Shown: positions 6,064 to 6,147 of the stretch, in pieces
Layout of the letters: each line of letters opens with the position of its first letter
Numbering within the stretch: position 1 is the first letter of the stretch
Source: Panacagrimonas sp052387335
GTDB lineage: Bacteria; Pseudomonadota; Gammaproteobacteria; Nevskiales; Nevskiaceae
Direction of reading: 5' to 3'
Assembly (NCBI GenBank): GCA_052387335.1
Contig: JBQTJH010000182.1
Span: 1 to 6,147 of the forward strand
Length of the DNA stretch: 6,147 nt
Made by a program: the position numbers and the translations under genes
The notes under the pieces: generated by a model
Databases searched by the model: none
Told to the model about the DNA's origin: nothing
Seen by the model: the letters and a program-made list of their open reading frames with translations, nothing else

Positions 6064-6147
6064 AGGGTCTGTTGACATATGAATGGTCGCTGCGTTGCGA
6101 GTCCAAAATTCCGCCAGGCACGGCGCGACCGGCGAAGCTTGGTGACT
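6064..6147. mobile_element. Possible insertion-sequence or MITE end (partial)
   Basis: Twenty bases after the transferase stop the sequence AGGGTCTGTTGACA begins (6064-6077). From memory, GGGTCTGTTGACA-like ends occur as terminal repeats of some bacterial insertion sequences; the TTGACA would also serve as an outward or inward -35 hexamer. The following DNA contains GGTCGC (6085-6090) and its reverse complement GCGACC (6125-6130), a possible stem, and no coding frame of note. The other end and any transposase lie outside the window, so neither the element type nor its completeness can be stated. Confidence 0.3.

Noticed and set aside
6072..6100. TTGACA at 6072-6077 as a promoter -35
   Set aside because: The hexamer is perfect, but TTGCGA at 17-bp spacing is a weak -10 and no gene start follows in the window; better explained, if at all, as part of a mobile-element end.
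1..6147. CRISPR arrays, tRNA or rRNA genes
   Set aside because: No regularly spaced direct repeats, no tRNA-like cloverleaf or GTTCRANNC-type T-loop in a suitable place, and no rRNA-like stretches were noticed in the intergenic parts.

Overview
The window reads as a chromosomal stretch of a high-GC Gammaproteobacterium. The main evidence is the adjacent pair cmk (cytidylate kinase) and rpsA (ribosomal protein S1). The S1 fragment is very close to enterobacterial S1 and carries the same KGGFTV and RAFLPGSLVDVRPVRDT stretches. High GC, GTG starts, an EthA-like Baeyer-Villiger monooxygenase and a CptA-like lipid A/LPS phosphoethanolamine transferase together suggest an environmental, LPS-bearing member of the Nevskiales/Xanthomonadales type. 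That lineage assignment is inference only.

Layout from left to right: (1) 1-563, minus strand, the first 187 codons of rpsA, running off the window edge. (2) 564-699, the rpsA leader, which contains a strong intrinsic terminator for cmk whose 5' arm overlaps the cmk stop codon. (3) 700-1431, minus, cmk. (4) A short divergent gap (1432-1494) with a good Shine-Dalgarno for the next gene and a 12-bp palindrome. (5) 1495-2994, plus, a complete class-I Baeyer-Villiger flavin monooxygenase very similar to mycobacterial EthA. (6) A 37-bp convergent gap with an imperfect hairpin. (7) 3032-4096, minus, an extended short-chain dehydrogenase/reductase of the dihydroflavonol-4-reductase-like group. (8) A divergent intergenic region of about 235 bp with two hairpins, one a perfect 9-bp inverted repeat. 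(9) 4334-6043, plus, a membrane-anchored phosphoethanolamine transferase of the EptA/CptA family. (10) A 104-bp tail with a sequence that may be an insertion-sequence or MITE end.

The genes do not form one operon. cmk-rpsA is the housekeeping block for nucleotide metabolism and translation, and the terminator between its two genes implies a separate rpsA promoter. The monooxygenase and the reductase face each other and could both act on ketones or aldehydes (ketone to ester or lactone; carbonyl to alcohol), but nothing in the sequence proves a shared pathway. The transferase is an envelope-modification gene with its own leader. aroA, which often precedes cmk in related bacteria, is not here; the monooxygenase sits there in the opposite direction, so the three right-hand genes look like accessory cargo beside a conserved block.

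I do not see a clear previously undescribed multi-gene system. The points most worth checking are the palindrome in the transferase leader, the possible mobile-element end at the right edge, and the unusual terminator overlapping the cmk stop.
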